Source: Kitasatospora xanthocidica
GTDB lineage: Bacteria; Actinomycetota; Actinomycetes; Streptomycetales; Streptomycetaceae
Length of the DNA stretch: 52,960 nucleotides
Direction of reading: 5' to 3'
NCBI RefSeq assembly: GCF_014656195.1
Contig: NZ_BNBY01000041.1
Coordinates: forward strand, 1 to 52,960
How positions within the stretch are numbered: position 1 is the first letter of the stretch; every line of letters starts with the position of its first letter. The notes beneath the pieces are model-generated. The model did not search any database, was not told where the DNA came from, and saw only the letters and a list, made by a program, of their open reading frames with translations. The position numbers and the translations under genes were made by a program. This document shows positions 9,493 to 20,600 of the stretch, in pieces.

Positions 9493-11019
9493 TCAGACCG
9501 CCAGCGGCTGGTCCTCGTCGGCCGGGCCGAGCCGGCCGCCGGCCGTCGCGCGTTCGGTCAGCGCGGCGAGCCGCTCGACGGCGTCCTGGACGGTCGCGGC
9601 GGGCACGGTGAGCGGGATCCGGACGTGGTGCTCGAAGGCGCCGTCCGAACCGAAGCGGTTGCCCGAGGCGATCCGCACCCCGGCGCGCTCCCCGGCCCGC
9701 GCCAGCGCCGCGCCGGACACCCCGTCGGTGGAGACCCACAGGGCGAGCCCGCCGGTCGGCATCGGAAAGCTCCAGCCGGGCAGGTGCTCGGGCAGCGCGG
9801 CGGCGAAGGCGTGCGCGGTGGCCCGCAGCCGGTCCAGCTGGTGGGCCCGGACGGCGGGCAGCGGCTCGCCGAGCAGTTCGGCGGCGATCAGCTGGTCCAG
9901 CACCGGGGTGCCGACGTCGCTGTAGACCCGCTCGCCGGCCAGCCGGCGCACCAGCGCGGGTGCGGCCCGCACCCAGCCGATCCGCAGGCCGCCCCAGAGC
10001 AGCTTGCCGGCCGATCCGACGGTGACCACCTGGGCGGCCCGGTCCAGCGCCGCGACCGGGCGCGGCAGCGGCACGGACTCCGGTACGCCCCAGCCGAGTT
10101 CGGCGGTGGTCTCGTCCACCAGCACGATGCTGCCGGCGGCCCGGGCGGCGGCCAGCAGCTCGCGGCGCTGCTCCTCGTCGATCAGGGCGCCGGTCGGGTT
10201 GTGGAAGTCCGGGATCACGTAGGCGAGCCTGGGCGCGGCGCCGCGCAGCACCCGCCGCCACTCGTCCTGGTCCCACCGCGGCCGCGGGGGCGCGGGCGTG
10301 CCCGTCGGCCCGGGGCGGTACGCGTACGGCACCGGGACCAGGCGCGCGCCGGAGAGCCGCAGCGCCTGCAGGGTATGGGCGTAGCTGGGCGCCTCGACGG
10401 CGACCCGGTCGCCGCGGCCGACCAGTACCCGCTGGACCAGGTGCAGGCCGCCCATAGCGCCGGTGGTGATCAGGATCTGGTCGGGCGTGGTGGGCAGTCC
10501 GCGCTCGGTGTAGCGGCGGGCGACGGCCTCGCGCAGCACCGGGACGCCGGTGGGGTAGTGGCCGTGTCCGGCGGCGTAGTACGGCAGCTGCTCGACGGCC
10601 CGGGCGGCGGCGGCGCCGAGCCAGGGCTGCGGGGCGGGCAGCGCGGCGACGCCGAGGTCCAGGGTGTGGCCCTGCTCGTCCGGCGGGACGGGGTGCAGGG
10701 CGTCGCCGGGCGGCGGGGCGCCCTCGGGCAGGGCGGTCCAGCTGCCCGCGCCGCGCCGGCTGCGCAGGTAGCCGTCGCCGCGCAGCGTCTCGTACGCGGT
10801 GGCGACGGTGGTGCGGCTCAGTTCCAGGGCGGTGGCCAGCTCGCGTTCGGCGGGCAGCCGGGCGCCGACCGGCAGCCGGCCCTCGGTGACCAGCAGCCGG
10901 ATCTGCCCGGCGAGGGTGCGGTAGGCGGGGCGGCGGGTGGCGGCCGACTCGGGGAGCCGGGCGGTGGTGAGCAGCCGGGCCAGCGCGGGCGGGGTGACGG
11001 TGGTGTGCCAGTCGGCCAT
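9493..11019 (-). CDS. MocR/PdxR-type GntR regulator with aminotransferase-like domain
   Basis: A 508-residue protein. Residues about 40-95 are a GntR-type winged helix (GARLPAERELATALELSRTTVATAYETLRGDGYL). Residues about 140-500 are a fold-type I aminotransferase domain with the PLP-lysine motif SAGKLLWGGLRIGW (Lys near residue 338), IPDFHNPTG and VEAPSYAHTL. MocR regulators use bound PLP as an effector and usually regulate the divergent neighbour. Here that is the YczE-like membrane protein gene, starting 138 bp away. Confidence 0.92.
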   Translation of the reverse strand: MADWHTTVTPPALARLLTTARLPESAATRRPAYRTLAGQIRLLVTEGRLPVGARLPAERELATALELSRTTVATAYETLRGDGYLRSRRGAGSWTALPEGAPPPGDALHPVPPDEQGHTLDLGVAALPAPQPWLGAAAARAVEQLPYYAAGHGHYPTGVPVLREAVARRYTERGLPTTPDQILITTGAMGGLHLVQRVLVGRGDRVAVEAPSYAHTLQALRLSGARLVPVPYAYRPGPTGTPAPPRPRWDQDEWRRVLRGAAPRLAYVIPDFHNPTGALIDEEQRRELLAAARAAGSIVLVDETTAELGWGVPESVPLPRPVAALDRAAQVVTVGSAGKLLWGGLRIGWVRAAPALVRRLAGERVYSDVGTPVLDQLIAAELLGEPLPAVRAHQLDRLRATAHAFAAALPEHLPGWSFPMPTGGLALWVSTDGVSGAALARAGERAGVRIASGNRFGSDGAFEHHVRIPLTVPAATVQDAVERLAALTERATAGGRLGPADEDQPLAV

Positions 11020-11157
11020 GGCGATCAGTCCACTTGCTCGTGATTGGCCCTGGAGGGGTCTGCTTTGGCCTGGCCATCATGACAGGGCGGCCTCATCGTC
11101 CGCCACCGCCGGGCCACCCGGAGGTGCAGCACCACCACGGGAACACCGGGAGCACCC

Positions 11158-11859
11158 TTGGCCACCTCGACCCCGACCACAGCGACCACGACCGCCGCCG
11201 CGGCACCCGCCGCCCGTCCGGCCGGCCTCGCGGCGCGGTTCCTCGGCGACACCCACGGCCTGGCCCGCCGCCTCCCGCAGCTGTTCACCGGCCTCGCCCT
11301 GTACGGCGTGAGCATGGCCCTGATGCTCCGGGCCGGCCTCGGCCTCGACCCCTGGGACGTGCTGCACCAGGGCCTGCAGCGCAGCCTCGGCCTCTCGGTC
11401 GGCGCCTGGGTGACGATCTGCGGCGCCCTGGTGCTGCTGCTCTGGATACCGCTGCGCCAGCGCCCGGGCCTGGGCACCGTCTCCAACGTCCTGGTGATCG
11501 GCGCGGCGATGGACCTCACGCTGCGGTTCGTGGACGGCTTCGAGGCCCTGCCCGCCCGGATCGCCGTGACGGCCGCCGCGATCGTGCTCAACGGCCTGGC
11601 CAGCGGCCTCTACATCGGCGCCCGGTTCGGCCCCGGCCCGCGCGACGGCCTGATGACCGGCCTGCACCGGCGCACCGGCCGCTCGCTGCGGCTGATCCGC
11701 ACCGGCATCGAACTGGCCGTGCTGGCCGCCGGCCTGCTGCTGGGCGGCACCGCCGGGGTCGGCACCGTGGCGTACGCACTGGCGATCGGCCCGCTGGTGC
11801 AATTCTTCCTGCCCTGGTGCACCGCGCCCGCACCGGTACGAAACCCCCGGAAGGGATGA
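11158..11859 (+). CDS. YczE/YyaS/YitT-family integral membrane protein
   Basis: A 233-residue protein with five hydrophobic segments, starting at LPQLFTGLALYGVSMALMLRAGLGL, and the family signature LGLDPWDVLHQGL and GPRDGLMTGL. The family is poorly characterised; members commonly neighbour MocR regulators. The start is TTG at 11158 with GGGAG four bases before it. The gene is divergent from the MocR gene, so the 138-bp space between them should hold both promoters and the regulator's operator. Confidence 0.85.
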   Translation: MATSTPTTATTTAAAAPAARPAGLAARFLGDTHGLARRLPQLFTGLALYGVSMALMLRAGLGLDPWDVLHQGLQRSLGLSVGAWVTICGALVLLLWIPLRQRPGLGTVSNVLVIGAAMDLTLRFVDGFEALPARIAVTAAAIVLNGLASGLYIGARFGPGPRDGLMTGLHRRTGRSLRLIRTGIELAVLAAGLLLGGTAGVGTVAYALAIGPLVQFFLPWCTAPAPVRNPRKG

Positions 11860-11935
11860 ACTTCGGGGCACGGAGTTGCCGCGCGCCGTTGCCGCTCGTC
11901 GCGCGCCGGGGGCGGACCCCCGTAAGGTCGTCTCC

Positions 11936-13681
11936 GTGTTGGACGAGATGCGGATACGGGATCTTGGGGTCATCGACGACGCGGTGGTCGAACTCGCCCC
12001 CGGCTTCACCGCCGTGACCGGTGAGACCGGTGCGGGCAAGACCATGGTCGTCACCAGCCTCGGCCTGCTGCTCGGCGGGCGCGCCGACCCGGGCCTGGTG
12101 CGCAACGGCACCGGACGCGCCGTGGTCGAGGGCCGGCTGGAACTGCCCGCCGACTCGCCCGTGGCGGCCCGGGCGGTCGAGGCCGGGGCCGAACTGGACG
12201 ACGGCGCCCTGCTGATCAGCCGGACCGTCTCCGCCGAGGGCCGCTCCCGGGCGTACGTGGGCGGGCGGGCCGTCCCGGTCGGGCTGCTCGCCGAACTCGG
12301 CGAGGACCTGATCGCGGTGCACGGCCAGACCGACCAGCAGCGCCTGCTGCGCCCGGCCCGCCAGCGCGGCGCCCTGGACCGCTACGCGGGCGCGGCGGTG
12401 GCCGAGCCGCTGGCCCGCTACCGGGAGACCTACCGGCAGCTGCGCGAGGTCTCCGCGACCTTGGAGGAACTGACCACCCGGGCCCGCGAACGCGCCCAGG
12501 AGGCCGACCTGCTGCGCTTCGGCCTGGACGAGATCGCCGCCGCCGAGCCGGTGGCCGGCGAGGACACCGAGCTCTCCGCCGAGGCCGAGCGGCTCGGCCA
12601 CGCCGACGCGCTCTCCTCCGCCGCGACCCTCGCCCACGCCGCCCTGGCCGGCGACCCGGCCGACCCGGAGGCCCTGGACGCCGGCACCCTGCTCGCACAG
12701 TCCCGCCGCGCCCTGGACGCCGTGCGCCACCACGACGAGCGCCTGGCCACGCTCGCCGACCGGCTCAACGAGGTCGGCTACCTGCTCGCCGACGTGGCCG
12801 GCGACCTGGCCGGGTACGCGGACGACCTGGACGCCGACCCGGTGCGCCTGGCCGCCGTCGAGGACCGCCGGGCCGTGCTGGCCCAACTGCTGCGCAAGTA
12901 CGGCGGCGAGGAGAACACCCTCGCCGAGGTGATCGCCTGGTCCGAGGCCGGCGCCGCCCGGCTCGCCGAACTCGACGGCGACGACGACCGGATCGACGAG
13001 CTCGGCGCCCGGGAGACCGAGCTGCGGGCCGAGCTGGCCGAACTCGCGGCCGAGGTGTCGCAGGCCCGGCAGGCCGCGGCCGGGCGCTTCGCCGGGGCCG
13101 TCTCCGCCGAACTCGCCGAACTGGCCATGCCGCACGCCCGGGTGACCTTCGCGATCAGCCAGGTCGACGACCTGGCCGGGATCGAGGTCGGCGGCCGCAC
13201 CGTCGCGTACGGCCCGCACGGCGTGGACGAGGTCGAGGTGCTGCTCGCCCCGCACCCGGGCGCCCAGCCCCGCCCGATCGCCAAGGGCGCCTCCGGCGGT
13301 GAGCTGTCCCGCGTGATGCTCGCCGTCGAGGTCGTCTTCGCGGGCGCCGACCCCGTCCCGACCTACCTGTTCGACGAGGTGGACGCGGGCGTCGGCGGCA
13401 AGGCCGCGGTCGAGATCGGCCGCCGGCTGGCCAAACTGGCCGAATCCGCCCAGGTCGTGGTGGTCACCCACCTCCCGCAGGTCGCCGCGTTCGCGGACCG
13501 GCACCTGGTGGTGGAGAAGACCAACGACGGCACCGTGACCCGCAGTGGTGTCAAGGTGCTGAACGACGAGGAGCGGGTGCGCGAACTCTCCCGGATGCTG
13601 GCCGGACTGGAGGACTCGGAGCTGGGCCGCGCCCACGCCGAGGAACTGCTGGCCGCCGCCCGGACCCCGCGCCACCCCTAG
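11936..13681 (+). CDS. recN: DNA repair protein RecN
   Basis: A 581-residue SMC-like ATPase acting in double-strand break repair. It begins LDEMRIRDLGVIDDAVVELAP, followed by Walker A GETGAGKT (residues about 29-36), a central coiled coil (residues about 150-370), the ABC signature SGGELSRVMLA and Walker B YLFDEVDAGVGG. The GTG at 11936 has AAGG eight bases upstream and gives the normal RecN N-terminus; an ATG 20 codons earlier is less likely. Confidence 0.94.
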   Translation: MLDEMRIRDLGVIDDAVVELAPGFTAVTGETGAGKTMVVTSLGLLLGGRADPGLVRNGTGRAVVEGRLELPADSPVAARAVEAGAELDDGALLISRTVSAEGRSRAYVGGRAVPVGLLAELGEDLIAVHGQTDQQRLLRPARQRGALDRYAGAAVAEPLARYRETYRQLREVSATLEELTTRARERAQEADLLRFGLDEIAAAEPVAGEDTELSAEAERLGHADALSSAATLAHAALAGDPADPEALDAGTLLAQSRRALDAVRHHDERLATLADRLNEVGYLLADVAGDLAGYADDLDADPVRLAAVEDRRAVLAQLLRKYGGEENTLAEVIAWSEAGAARLAELDGDDDRIDELGARETELRAELAELAAEVSQARQAAAGRFAGAVSAELAELAMPHARVTFAISQVDDLAGIEVGGRTVAYGPHGVDEVEVLLAPHPGAQPRPIAKGASGGELSRVMLAVEVVFAGADPVPTYLFDEVDAGVGGKAAVEIGRRLAKLAESAQVVVVTHLPQVAAFADRHLVVEKTNDGTVTRSGVKVLNDEERVRELSRMLAGLEDSELGRAHAEELLAAARTPRHP

Positions 13682-13894
13682 GCGCGCCTGAAGACGGGCC
13701 CGAGGGCGTCCGCGGGACGCACCCGGGCCGGCGCCGGCGGCCCCGCGGACCGTCGGCGACGCGCCCCGGGTGGCGTCGACTGTCCAAGAGGGCCGCCGAC
13801 CTGGCATGGTGGCCGCTGGACACTGGCTTCCCAGCCCCGAGCGCCGCCGGGCGGGCAATCCTCGCGAAGCGGCGCGCGAACCTGATCGAGTCGG

Positions 13895-15073
13895 ATGCGA
13901 GACGACGTGGACCATTCCGCCGCCCGGGCCACCGCGGCCGCCCCGGAACCGGGGCAGCTGCACGTGGTACTCGTCCTGGCCGCCAGCACCGGCGGCATCG
14001 GTGCGCACGTGCGCTCCCTGGCCCAGGGCCTGGTCGCGCACGGAGTGACCGTCACGGTCTGCGCACCGGCCGGCACGGACGCGCTGTTCGGCTTCTCCCG
14101 TACGGGCGCCCGGTTCCACACCGTCGACATCACCCCCACCGCGGGCGCCCGCAGCGACGCCACCGCGATCGGCGAACTGCGCCGGGCCTTCACCGGCGCC
14201 GACGTGGTGCACGCCCACGGGCTGCGCGCCGGGCTGCTCTCCGACCTCGCGCTGCGCACCGCGGGCCGCTTCCCCGGCCTGCGCCCGGAGACCCCGCTGG
14301 TGGTCACCTCGCACCACGCACTGCTGGCCACCGGCATGGAGCGCCGGCTGCAGCGGCTGATGGAGCGCCGGGTCGCCCGCGCCGCCGACCTGGTCCTCGG
14401 CGCCTCCTCCGACCTGGTCGCCCGGGCCCGGGAACTGGGCGCCACCGACGCCCGGCTGGGCCCGGTGGCCGCCCCGCCGATGCCCGAGGGCCGGCTCGAC
14501 CGGGCCGAGGCGCGGGCCGCCCTGCTCGGCGACGGACCGGACCGCCCGCTGGTGCTGGCGGTCGGCCGGCTCGTCCCGCAGAAGGCCTTCGGGCTGCTGC
14601 TGGACGCCGCCCGGGAGTTCGCCGAGCCGGCCCCGGAGCCGCTGGTGCTGCTCGCCGGGGACGGCCCGGAGGCGGGGCCGCTGCGCGAGCGGGTGGCCGC
14701 CGAGAAGCTGCCGGTGCGGCTGCTCGGCTACCGCACCGACGTGCCCGACCTGCTGGCCGCCGCCGACGTGGTGGTCGTCTCCAGCCGCTGGGAGGCCCGC
14801 TCGCTGGTGGTGCAGGAGGCGATGCGGGCCGGCGTGCCGGTGGTGTCCACCGCCGTCGGCGGCGTCCCCGAACTCGTCGGCGACGCCGCCGTCCTGGTGC
14901 CCCCCGGCGACCCGGTCGCGCTCGGCGCCGCGGTGCGCGCCCTGCTGGCCGACCCGGACCGCCGCGAGCGGCTGGTGGCGGCCGGCCGGCAGCAGGCCGA
15001 GACCTGGCCGGACGAGGCCGCCACCGTCGCCCAGGTGCTCAGCACCTACGACGAGCTGGTCCAGCGCGGTTAG
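13895..15073 (+). CDS. GT4-family glycosyltransferase
   Basis: A 392-residue GT-B enzyme. The N-terminal half starts LHVVLVLAASTGGIGAHVRSLAQGL, typical of retaining GT4 enzymes with the GG-x-x-x-H segment. The C-terminal nucleotide-sugar domain has VGRLVPQKAFGLLL, LLAGDGPE, VVVSSRWEARSLVVQEAMRAGVPVV and the EX7E-type region. The acceptor and sugar donor cannot be read from sequence. The gene follows recN by 213 bp in which I see no other gene. It converges with the GH15 gene with only 15 bp between stops. Confidence 0.88.
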   Translation: MRDDVDHSAARATAAAPEPGQLHVVLVLAASTGGIGAHVRSLAQGLVAHGVTVTVCAPAGTDALFGFSRTGARFHTVDITPTAGARSDATAIGELRRAFTGADVVHAHGLRAGLLSDLALRTAGRFPGLRPETPLVVTSHHALLATGMERRLQRLMERRVARAADLVLGASSDLVARARELGATDARLGPVAAPPMPEGRLDRAEARAALLGDGPDRPLVLAVGRLVPQKAFGLLLDAAREFAEPAPEPLVLLAGDGPEAGPLRERVAAEKLPVRLLGYRTDVPDLLAAADVVVVSSRWEARSLVVQEAMRAGVPVVSTAVGGVPELVGDAAVLVPPGDPVALGAAVRALLADPDRRERLVAAGRQQAETWPDEAATVAQVLSTYDELVQRG

Positions 15074-15088
15074 GGCCCGTCCTGCGGG

Positions 15089-17101
15089 TCAGACCGTCGC
15101 CTGCTCGACCCGGTCGGCCGCCGGGCCGTCCGGCTGGGCCGACAGGTACGCGGCGCCGCAGGCGGTCAGCCGCAGGGCGGTGTCGATCAGCGGGACGTGG
15201 CTGAAGGCCTGCGGGAAGTTGCCGACCTGGCGCTTGAGCCGCGGGTCCCACTCCTCGGCGAGCAGGCCGATGTCGTTGCGCAGCGAGAGCAGCTTGTCGA
15301 ACAGGTCGCGGGCCTCCTGCACCCGGCCGATCATGGCGAGGTCGTCGGCCAGCCAGAACGAGCAGGCCAGGAAGGCGCCCTCGTGGCCGGAGAGCCCGTC
15401 GACGTTGTTGCCGGACTCGTCGTGGGTCGGGTAGCGCAGCACGAAGCCGTCCTCGGTGGACAGTTCGCGCTGGATCGCCTCGATGGTGCCGATCACCCGC
15501 TTGTCGTCCGGCGGCAGGAAGCCGACCTGGGGGATGAGCAGCAGCGAGGCGTCCAGCTCCTTGCCGCCGTAGTACTGGGTGAAGGTGTTGCGCTCCGGGT
15601 CGTAGCCCTTCTCGCAGACGTCCCGGTGGATGGTGTCGCGCAGCTCGCGCCAGCGCTCCAGGTGGCCGTCGGCGGGGGCGTCGCCGGGGGCGTCCTCGGG
15701 GGTCTGCTCCAGCAGCTTGATGGTGCGGTCGACGGCGACCCAGGCCATCACCTTGGAGTGGACGAAGTGCCGGCGCGGGCCGCGGACCTCCCAGATGCCC
15801 TCGTCCGGCTCCTGCCAGTGCTCCTCCAGGTAGTCGATCAGGCGCAGCTGGAGGTGGTGGGCGTGGTCGTTGCGGACCAGGCCGGTCATGTGGGCCAGGT
15901 GCAGGGCCTCCACCACCTCGCCGTAGACGTCGAGTTGGAGCTGCCCGGCGGCGCCGTTGCCGATCCGGACGGGCTGCGAGCCCTCGTAGCCGGGCAGCCA
16001 GTCCAGTGAGGACTCGGTCAGCTCGCGCTCGCCCGCGATGCCGTACATGATCTGCAGGTTCTCCGGGTCGCCGGCGACGGCCCGCAGCAGCCACTCGCGC
16101 CAGGCCTTGGCCTCGTCGCGGTAGCCGGTGCGCAGCAGCGAGGAGAGGGTGATCGCGGCGTCCCGCAGCCAGGTGTAGCGGTAGTCCCAGTTGCGCTCGC
16201 CGCCGATGTCCTCGGGCAGCGAGGTGGTGGGGGCGGCGACGATACCGCCGGTGGGGGCGTAGGTGAGGCCCTTGAGGGTGATCAGGGAGCGGATCACGGC
16301 CTCGCGGTAGGGGCCCTGGTAGGTGCACTGCTCGGCCCACTCGTGCCAGAAGTCGGCGGTGGCGTCGAGCATCGCCTCGGCGTCCGGGGCCTTGGGCGCC
16401 TCCAGGTGGGAGGCCTGCCAGGTGAGGGCGAAGGCGATCCGCTCGCCGGCGGTCACGGTGAAGTCGGCGTAGGTGGTGAGGTCGCGGCCGTAGGTCTCCG
16501 AGACGCCGTCCAGCCAGACCGAGTCCGGCCCGGCGACGGCGACGGTGCGGTGGCCGCCGTCGGCCTGCTCGACGCGGTGCACCCAGGGCACGATGCGGCC
16601 GTACGAGAAGCGCATCCGCAGCGCGGAGCGCATCCGGACGGTGCCGGCCACGCCCTCGACGATCCGGATCACCTGGGGGACGGCGTCCTTGCCGGCCAGC
16701 GGGCGGGGCGGCATGAAGTCGATCACCCGGACGGTGCCGCCCTGGGCGTCCCACTCCTGCTCCAGGACCAGCGAGTCGCCCCGGTAGCGGCGCCGGTCGG
16801 CGGGCACGGCGGGGGCGGCGGCGGTGGGCGGGGGCACCCGGAGGTCGGCGGTGTCGGCGACGCGGACCCGGCCCGTGGTGGCGGGGGGCGTGGCGGCGGC
16901 GGGGGCGGGGACCTCGGTCAGGACGGCTTCGGCCGGGCCGATCCGCCAGAAACCGTGTTCATCGGTGCCGAGCAGGCCGGCGAACACCGCCGGCGAGTCG
17001 AAGCGGGGGAGGCAGAGCCAGTCCACCGCCCCGTCCCTGCTGACCAGGGCAGCGGTCTGCATGTCCCCGATGAGTGCGTAGTCCTCGATACGGCCGGCCA
17101 C
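15089..17101 (-). CDS. Glycoside hydrolase family 15 protein (glucoamylase/trehalase type)
   Basis: A 670-residue protein starting MAGRIEDYALIGDMQTAALVSRDGAVDWLCLPRFDSPAVFAGLLG, the typical N-terminus of bacterial GH15 proteins. The (alpha/alpha)6 catalytic part contains GGERNWDYRYTWLRDAA and LAEEWDPRLKRQVGNFPQAFSH, which carries the catalytic-base Glu region. Mycobacterial members of this type are trehalases; others act on alpha-glucans, so the substrate is open. There is no signal peptide. GTG 17101 has GGAG nearby upstream. Confidence 0.92.
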   Translation of the reverse strand: MAGRIEDYALIGDMQTAALVSRDGAVDWLCLPRFDSPAVFAGLLGTDEHGFWRIGPAEAVLTEVPAPAAATPPATTGRVRVADTADLRVPPPTAAAPAVPADRRRYRGDSLVLEQEWDAQGGTVRVIDFMPPRPLAGKDAVPQVIRIVEGVAGTVRMRSALRMRFSYGRIVPWVHRVEQADGGHRTVAVAGPDSVWLDGVSETYGRDLTTYADFTVTAGERIAFALTWQASHLEAPKAPDAEAMLDATADFWHEWAEQCTYQGPYREAVIRSLITLKGLTYAPTGGIVAAPTTSLPEDIGGERNWDYRYTWLRDAAITLSSLLRTGYRDEAKAWREWLLRAVAGDPENLQIMYGIAGERELTESSLDWLPGYEGSQPVRIGNGAAGQLQLDVYGEVVEALHLAHMTGLVRNDHAHHLQLRLIDYLEEHWQEPDEGIWEVRGPRRHFVHSKVMAWVAVDRTIKLLEQTPEDAPGDAPADGHLERWRELRDTIHRDVCEKGYDPERNTFTQYYGGKELDASLLLIPQVGFLPPDDKRVIGTIEAIQRELSTEDGFVLRYPTHDESGNNVDGLSGHEGAFLACSFWLADDLAMIGRVQEARDLFDKLLSLRNDIGLLAEEWDPRLKRQVGNFPQAFSHVPLIDTALRLTACGAAYLSAQPDGPAADRVEQATV

Positions 17102-17822
17102 GTGGATCTCCAGTTCGCAATGTGGTCAGGGCATCGGCGAGCGGAGAGAGCGAGCGGGTCTGCGGGGCCGGAGGTCCACCCCGGGACGTCCGGTCTGCCG
17201 GGGGGTGGTGGCAGGCCTTGCTGGAGTGTCCGCGCGGGGCTCGGTCGAGCCCCTGGAGTGGGTGGGGAGGAGCTGGAATACGGGGAGGTCCGGTCGCGCA
17301 TCGGGGACCGGGAGTGTCCTGACCTCCCACGCCCTCCGCGTGCTCGTGCTGTCGGCGATGCGTCCGAGCAGCTTACGACGGACGAAAGGGGCGAAGCACG
17401 CGGGCGCAGCCCGGTGTGGCGCCGCAATTCGGCGGAAATGCCGTGCATCGCGGAGGCGCGGCGAAGGATGGTCCGGAAGGATCACCTCCGGGTGGTCGTT
17501 ACGGAGGAGCCCGGATGGCCCGGACGGAAACCCCGGGCTGGCCCGGTCCGGCGGGTCGTGCGACCGGTGGGACGGGTGCGGCGGATGGTGCGCCGGTGGT
17601 GCGCCGGGCGCGCGCCCCTGGAGTGGCGCGCGCGGCCCGTACGGCGTCCCCGTCGCGTCACTGTTACCCTGGTATCCCGTGGACCGGCGGGATCAAAACG
17701 CCCCGGACCAGCCGAACCGGCGACCCATCGAGCGAGGTGCACCCCACCCGCCCACGCCGCCCGGCGAACCCCGAGCCTCCCGCCCACGTCACCTTCGACA
17801 AGCGACCCACGGGAGCCCCCTC
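17102..17822. other. 721-bp spacer upstream of pyrG, no supported gene
   Basis: No frame here has both a plausible start and coding bias matching a family. It lies between divergent GH15 and pyrG and must contain both promoters. The most AT-rich spot (17660-17685, CACTGTTACCCTGGTATCCC) is the likeliest promoter neighbourhood for pyrG, but no clear -35/-10 pair is visible. Confidence 0.5.
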
Positions 17823-19502
<1,680 letters not shown>

Positions 19503-19552
19503 GTCTCCGCGCCTCGGCCCGGGTCGCCTCCTCGGCCTCGGTCGTTCACCGG

Positions 19553-19585
19553 ACGGCGGCCCCGCGATTCCCGCGGGGCCGCCGT
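19553..19585 (+). terminator. pyrG terminator
   Basis: A perfect 14-bp stem (19553-19566 against 19572-19585) with loop ATTCC. There is no T-run. It separates pyrG from the NUDIX gene, whose start is 42 bp further on. Confidence 0.75.
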
Positions 19586-19626
19586 TCGGCGTTAGATTGT
19601 GTCGTACTGACGAAAAGGGGAGAGCG

Positions 19627-20274
19627 ATGGACGAGCAGAGCGACCTGCTGATCACCGACGTGGCCGAGGAGTGGGAGGTCCGGGCGACCGGAACACCGTT
19701 CCAGGGCAAGGTCACCGGCGTGCGCAGCGAGGAGGTCCGGATGCCCGACGGCAGCTGGGCCCGCCGCGACTACCAGACCCACCCCGGCTCGGTCTCGGTG
19801 CTCGCCCTCGACGACCGGCAGCGGGTGCTGATCCTGCGCCAGTACCGCCACCCCGTGCGCCAGCGGCTCTGGGAGCTGCCGGCCGGCCTGCTCGACGTCC
19901 CCGGCGAGAACCCGTGGCACGCCGCCCAGCGCGAGCTGTACGAGGAGGCGCACTGCAAGGCCGACACCTGGCGGATCCTCGCCGACTACTACACCTCCCC
20001 GGGCGGCACCGACGAGGCGCTGCGGATGTTCCTCGCCACCGGCCTGTCGCCGGCCGAGGGCGAGCGCTACGCGGCCGAGGGCGAGGAGCAGGAGATCGAG
20101 GTCGCCTGGGTGCCGGTGCCCGAACTGATCCGGCTGATCCAGGCCGGGCACCTGCACAACCCCACCCTGGTCACCGGCACCCTCGCCGTGCACGCCGCGC
20201 TCACCGGCCCGGACGGGCTGGACGCGCTGCGCCCGGCGGACTCGCCCTGGCCGGCCCGGCCCTTCGAGGCCTGA
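19627..20274 (+). CDS. NUDIX hydrolase (ADP-ribose pyrophosphatase-like)
   Basis: A 215-residue protein with a complete Nudix box, GLLDVPGENPWHAAQRELYEEA (G-x5-E-x7-RE-x2-EE), at residues about 87-108. The flanking QYRHPVRQRLWELPAG and YYTSPGGTDEALRMFLA are typical of ADP-ribose pyrophosphatases, which cleave ADP-ribose to AMP and ribose 5-phosphate. ATG 19627 is preceded by AAGGGGAGAG, so the TTG-type start 30 bases earlier is rejected. TAGATT at 19592-19597 may be a -10 box. Confidence 0.9.
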   Translation: MDEQSDLLITDVAEEWEVRATGTPFQGKVTGVRSEEVRMPDGSWARRDYQTHPGSVSVLALDDRQRVLILRQYRHPVRQRLWELPAGLLDVPGENPWHAAQRELYEEAHCKADTWRILADYYTSPGGTDEALRMFLATGLSPAEGERYAAEGEEQEIEVAWVPVPELIRLIQAGHLHNPTLVTGTLAVHAALTGPDGLDALRPADSPWPARPFEA

Positions 20275-20530
20275 GCGGGGCGGGCCGGGCCCGGCCGGCG
20301 GGGCTGCGGCTGCGGGCCCGGGTCGGTGGGGGCGGTCGTCGAGAGGGCGCCCGGGAGCCGGCGGCCCGGCCGTTCGGGGCGCGGGCGGGTGACCCGGTTG
20401 ATTCGCCCGGGTGATTCGACGGTTCGTACGACCGGATGTCACCTCGGCTGAACCGGGCGGTCGAACTACGCTTCGCAGACAGGGCGCCCGTCCACGGCGC
20501 CCCCGCTGAGCACCGGACGCCTCGTCCGGG
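20275..20530. other. Spacer before the NB-ARC gene
   Basis: No gene is visible. It contains a loose pair of TGATTCG words (20400-20425) and an AACTACGCT segment near 20464-20472 that could hold a -10 box, but no convincing promoter pair. Confidence 0.35.
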
Positions 20531-20600
20531 TGCCGAGCGCCGGGTGCCGAGCGCGGGATACCGAGCGCGGAACGCCGAGCGCCGGATGCCGAGCGCGGGA
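20531..20600 (+). repeat. Five tandem 14-bp repeats abutting a start codon
   Basis: Five copies of a 14-base unit close to TGCCGAGCGCGGGA run from 20531 to 20600 with one to three changes per copy. The last base of the array is the A of the ATG of the NB-ARC gene at 20600. Being GC-rich, the array occupies the region where a ribosome-binding site would be expected. Confidence 0.8.
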
